DNA of 64,000 nt. Origin: Schistocerca nitens (taxonomy: Eukaryota; Arthropoda; Insecta; Orthoptera; Acrididae). Position 1 is the first letter of the stretch; the number at the start of each line of letters is the position of its first letter. This document shows, in pieces, positions 63,305-64,000 of this stretch. The translations under genes were made by a program, and so were the position numbers. Below the pieces are notes generated by a model. The model made no database searches and was not told where the DNA came from. It saw nothing but the letters and a program-made list of their open reading frames with translations. The stretch spans positions 477,503,376-477,567,375 of the forward strand of contig NC_064619.1 in the NCBI RefSeq assembly GCF_023898315.1. The letters are read 5' to 3'.

Positions 63305-64000
63305 TCCCCCCTGCGGGTCCGGGGATTAGAATAGGCCCGAGGTATTCCTGCCTGTCGTAAGAGGCGACTAAAAGGAGTCCATCCCCCTCACGGGGGTAGT
63401 TAGCGCCTGCGTCCGGAGACGGACGGTTTCACGACCTATAATCGTGGTCTTTTTGGTTTTTCCTTCTCGTTTCTTCCTTCCTTTTGTTGGTTCCTTTCTT
63501 TGCTCTTCTCCACTTCACTGTCTTCCTTACTTTTTCCCTTGACTTCTCCTTGCCTTCTTCTCCTTGCCTTCTCCTTGCCTCCTTCTCCTTGCTTTCTCAT
63601 TGCCTTCTTCTCCTTGCCTTCTCTGGTCTCCGCCTCGGCGTTTGAGACAGTCTGTCCTCTTTCTCCCTCTCTCTTCTTTTTCCTCTTCTTCCTTCCTCCC
63701 TGTGCGTGTCTGAAGGCCGACCCACGCGTTCGCACGCGTAGCCGGTGACGGGGTAACGCGTAAGACCCCGCCCTGGGTAGACATGTAAGGCACGCGCGTA
63801 CCCCCTGGTAAAGGCCAGGCCCGGGGAGGGGTGATTGCCTGAGCTGATACCTTCTGACCATGCCGATTGGTCCCTCCGTCTGTTTCTCGGGAGGTGTGAC
63901 CTGAGGTGTAAACATTCACCTAAGGCGGGAGTGCCCTCTGAGAGGGTCCCCACAAGGAAGGAGCGCGCCATCGGAGACGCTGGCAATCATGGGGAATTCC
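63305..64000 (+). mobile_element. LINE-D: 5' end of a third I-group LINE
   Basis: It starts CCCCCTGCGGGTCCGGGG exactly as LINE-B at 21811, continues with AGGCCCGAGGTATTCCTGCC and CGTCCGGAGACGGACGG, a pyrimidine-rich block with irregular CCTTGCCTTCTTCT units (63540-63625), and the conserved segment GTAGCCGGTGACGGGGTAAC (63738) that LINE-A also has. The ORF1 start (ATG GGG AAT TCC) is at 63989 and runs off the window. The rest of the element lies beyond 64000. Confidence 0.9.

Noticed and set aside
45000..64000. Last Dlic exon (HAELDR..RKP-type tail)
   Set aside because: Searched by eye on the + strand in all frames; no match seen, so it presumably lies beyond the window.

Overview
The window looks like nuclear DNA of a large-genome insect, most probably a grasshopper or locust (Orthoptera). 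That placement is inference: it rests on an insect-like dynein gene with giant introns and on repeat types I associate with that group (tRNA-headed SINEs, CR1-like LINEs ending in a CATCTACAT tract, Penelope-like elements, many Tc1/mariner copies). Nothing bacterial or organellar is visible: no operons, Shine-Dalgarno sites, CRISPR arrays or rRNA.

The only clear host gene is a cytoplasmic dynein light intermediate chain (Dlic), + strand. Six internal exons (1932-2162, 13244-13413, 13499-13728, 39020-39131, 39371-39565, 44500-44614) have matching phases, canonical GT/AG borders and the family's conserved blocks in order. The 5' exons and the last exon(s) lie outside the window. Its introns are about 11 kb, 85 bp, 25 kb, 0.24 kb, 4.9 kb and more than 19 kb, and transposable elements fill most of the recognisable part.

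Layout. 2.6-12.5 kb: Tc1 elements (one split by a CR1-like LINE), a tRNA-headed SINE, and a TTAA-flanked piggyBac-like element holding another Tc1. 13.75-14.4 kb: a mariner remnant 25 bp past an exon. 14.8-31.3 kb: a Penelope-like element (PLE-3) split by a 14.4-kb block that is one I-group LINE (LINE-A), itself interrupted by a 2.6-kb CACTG...CAGTG DNA transposon and by a second copy of the same LINE family (LINE-B). 32.7-34.6 kb: a LINE split by a Tc1. 36.2-37.0 kb: a P-element-like remnant. 39.6-43.1 kb: PLE-4 and a mariner. 45-57 kb: LINEs, two kinds of tRNA-derived SINE, a Tc1, a Gypsy-like gag/protease scrap and several inverted repeats. 57.3-62.9 kb: PLE-1 inserted in PLE-2. 63.3 kb to the end: the 5' end of a third I-group LINE.

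The most interesting item is the transposon at 17685-20303. It has an uninterrupted 548-codon ORF, short terminal inverted repeats and a TTA target duplication confirmed by the interrupted LINE reading frame. Its candidate catalytic core (D...D, CxxC 19 residues after the second D, H-x4-H, then E) has the layout of RAG1/Transib/CMC-type transposases. A second theme is that all four Penelope-like elements with coding sequence here are head-to-head inverted structures, some with hammerhead-like ribozyme cores near their ends.
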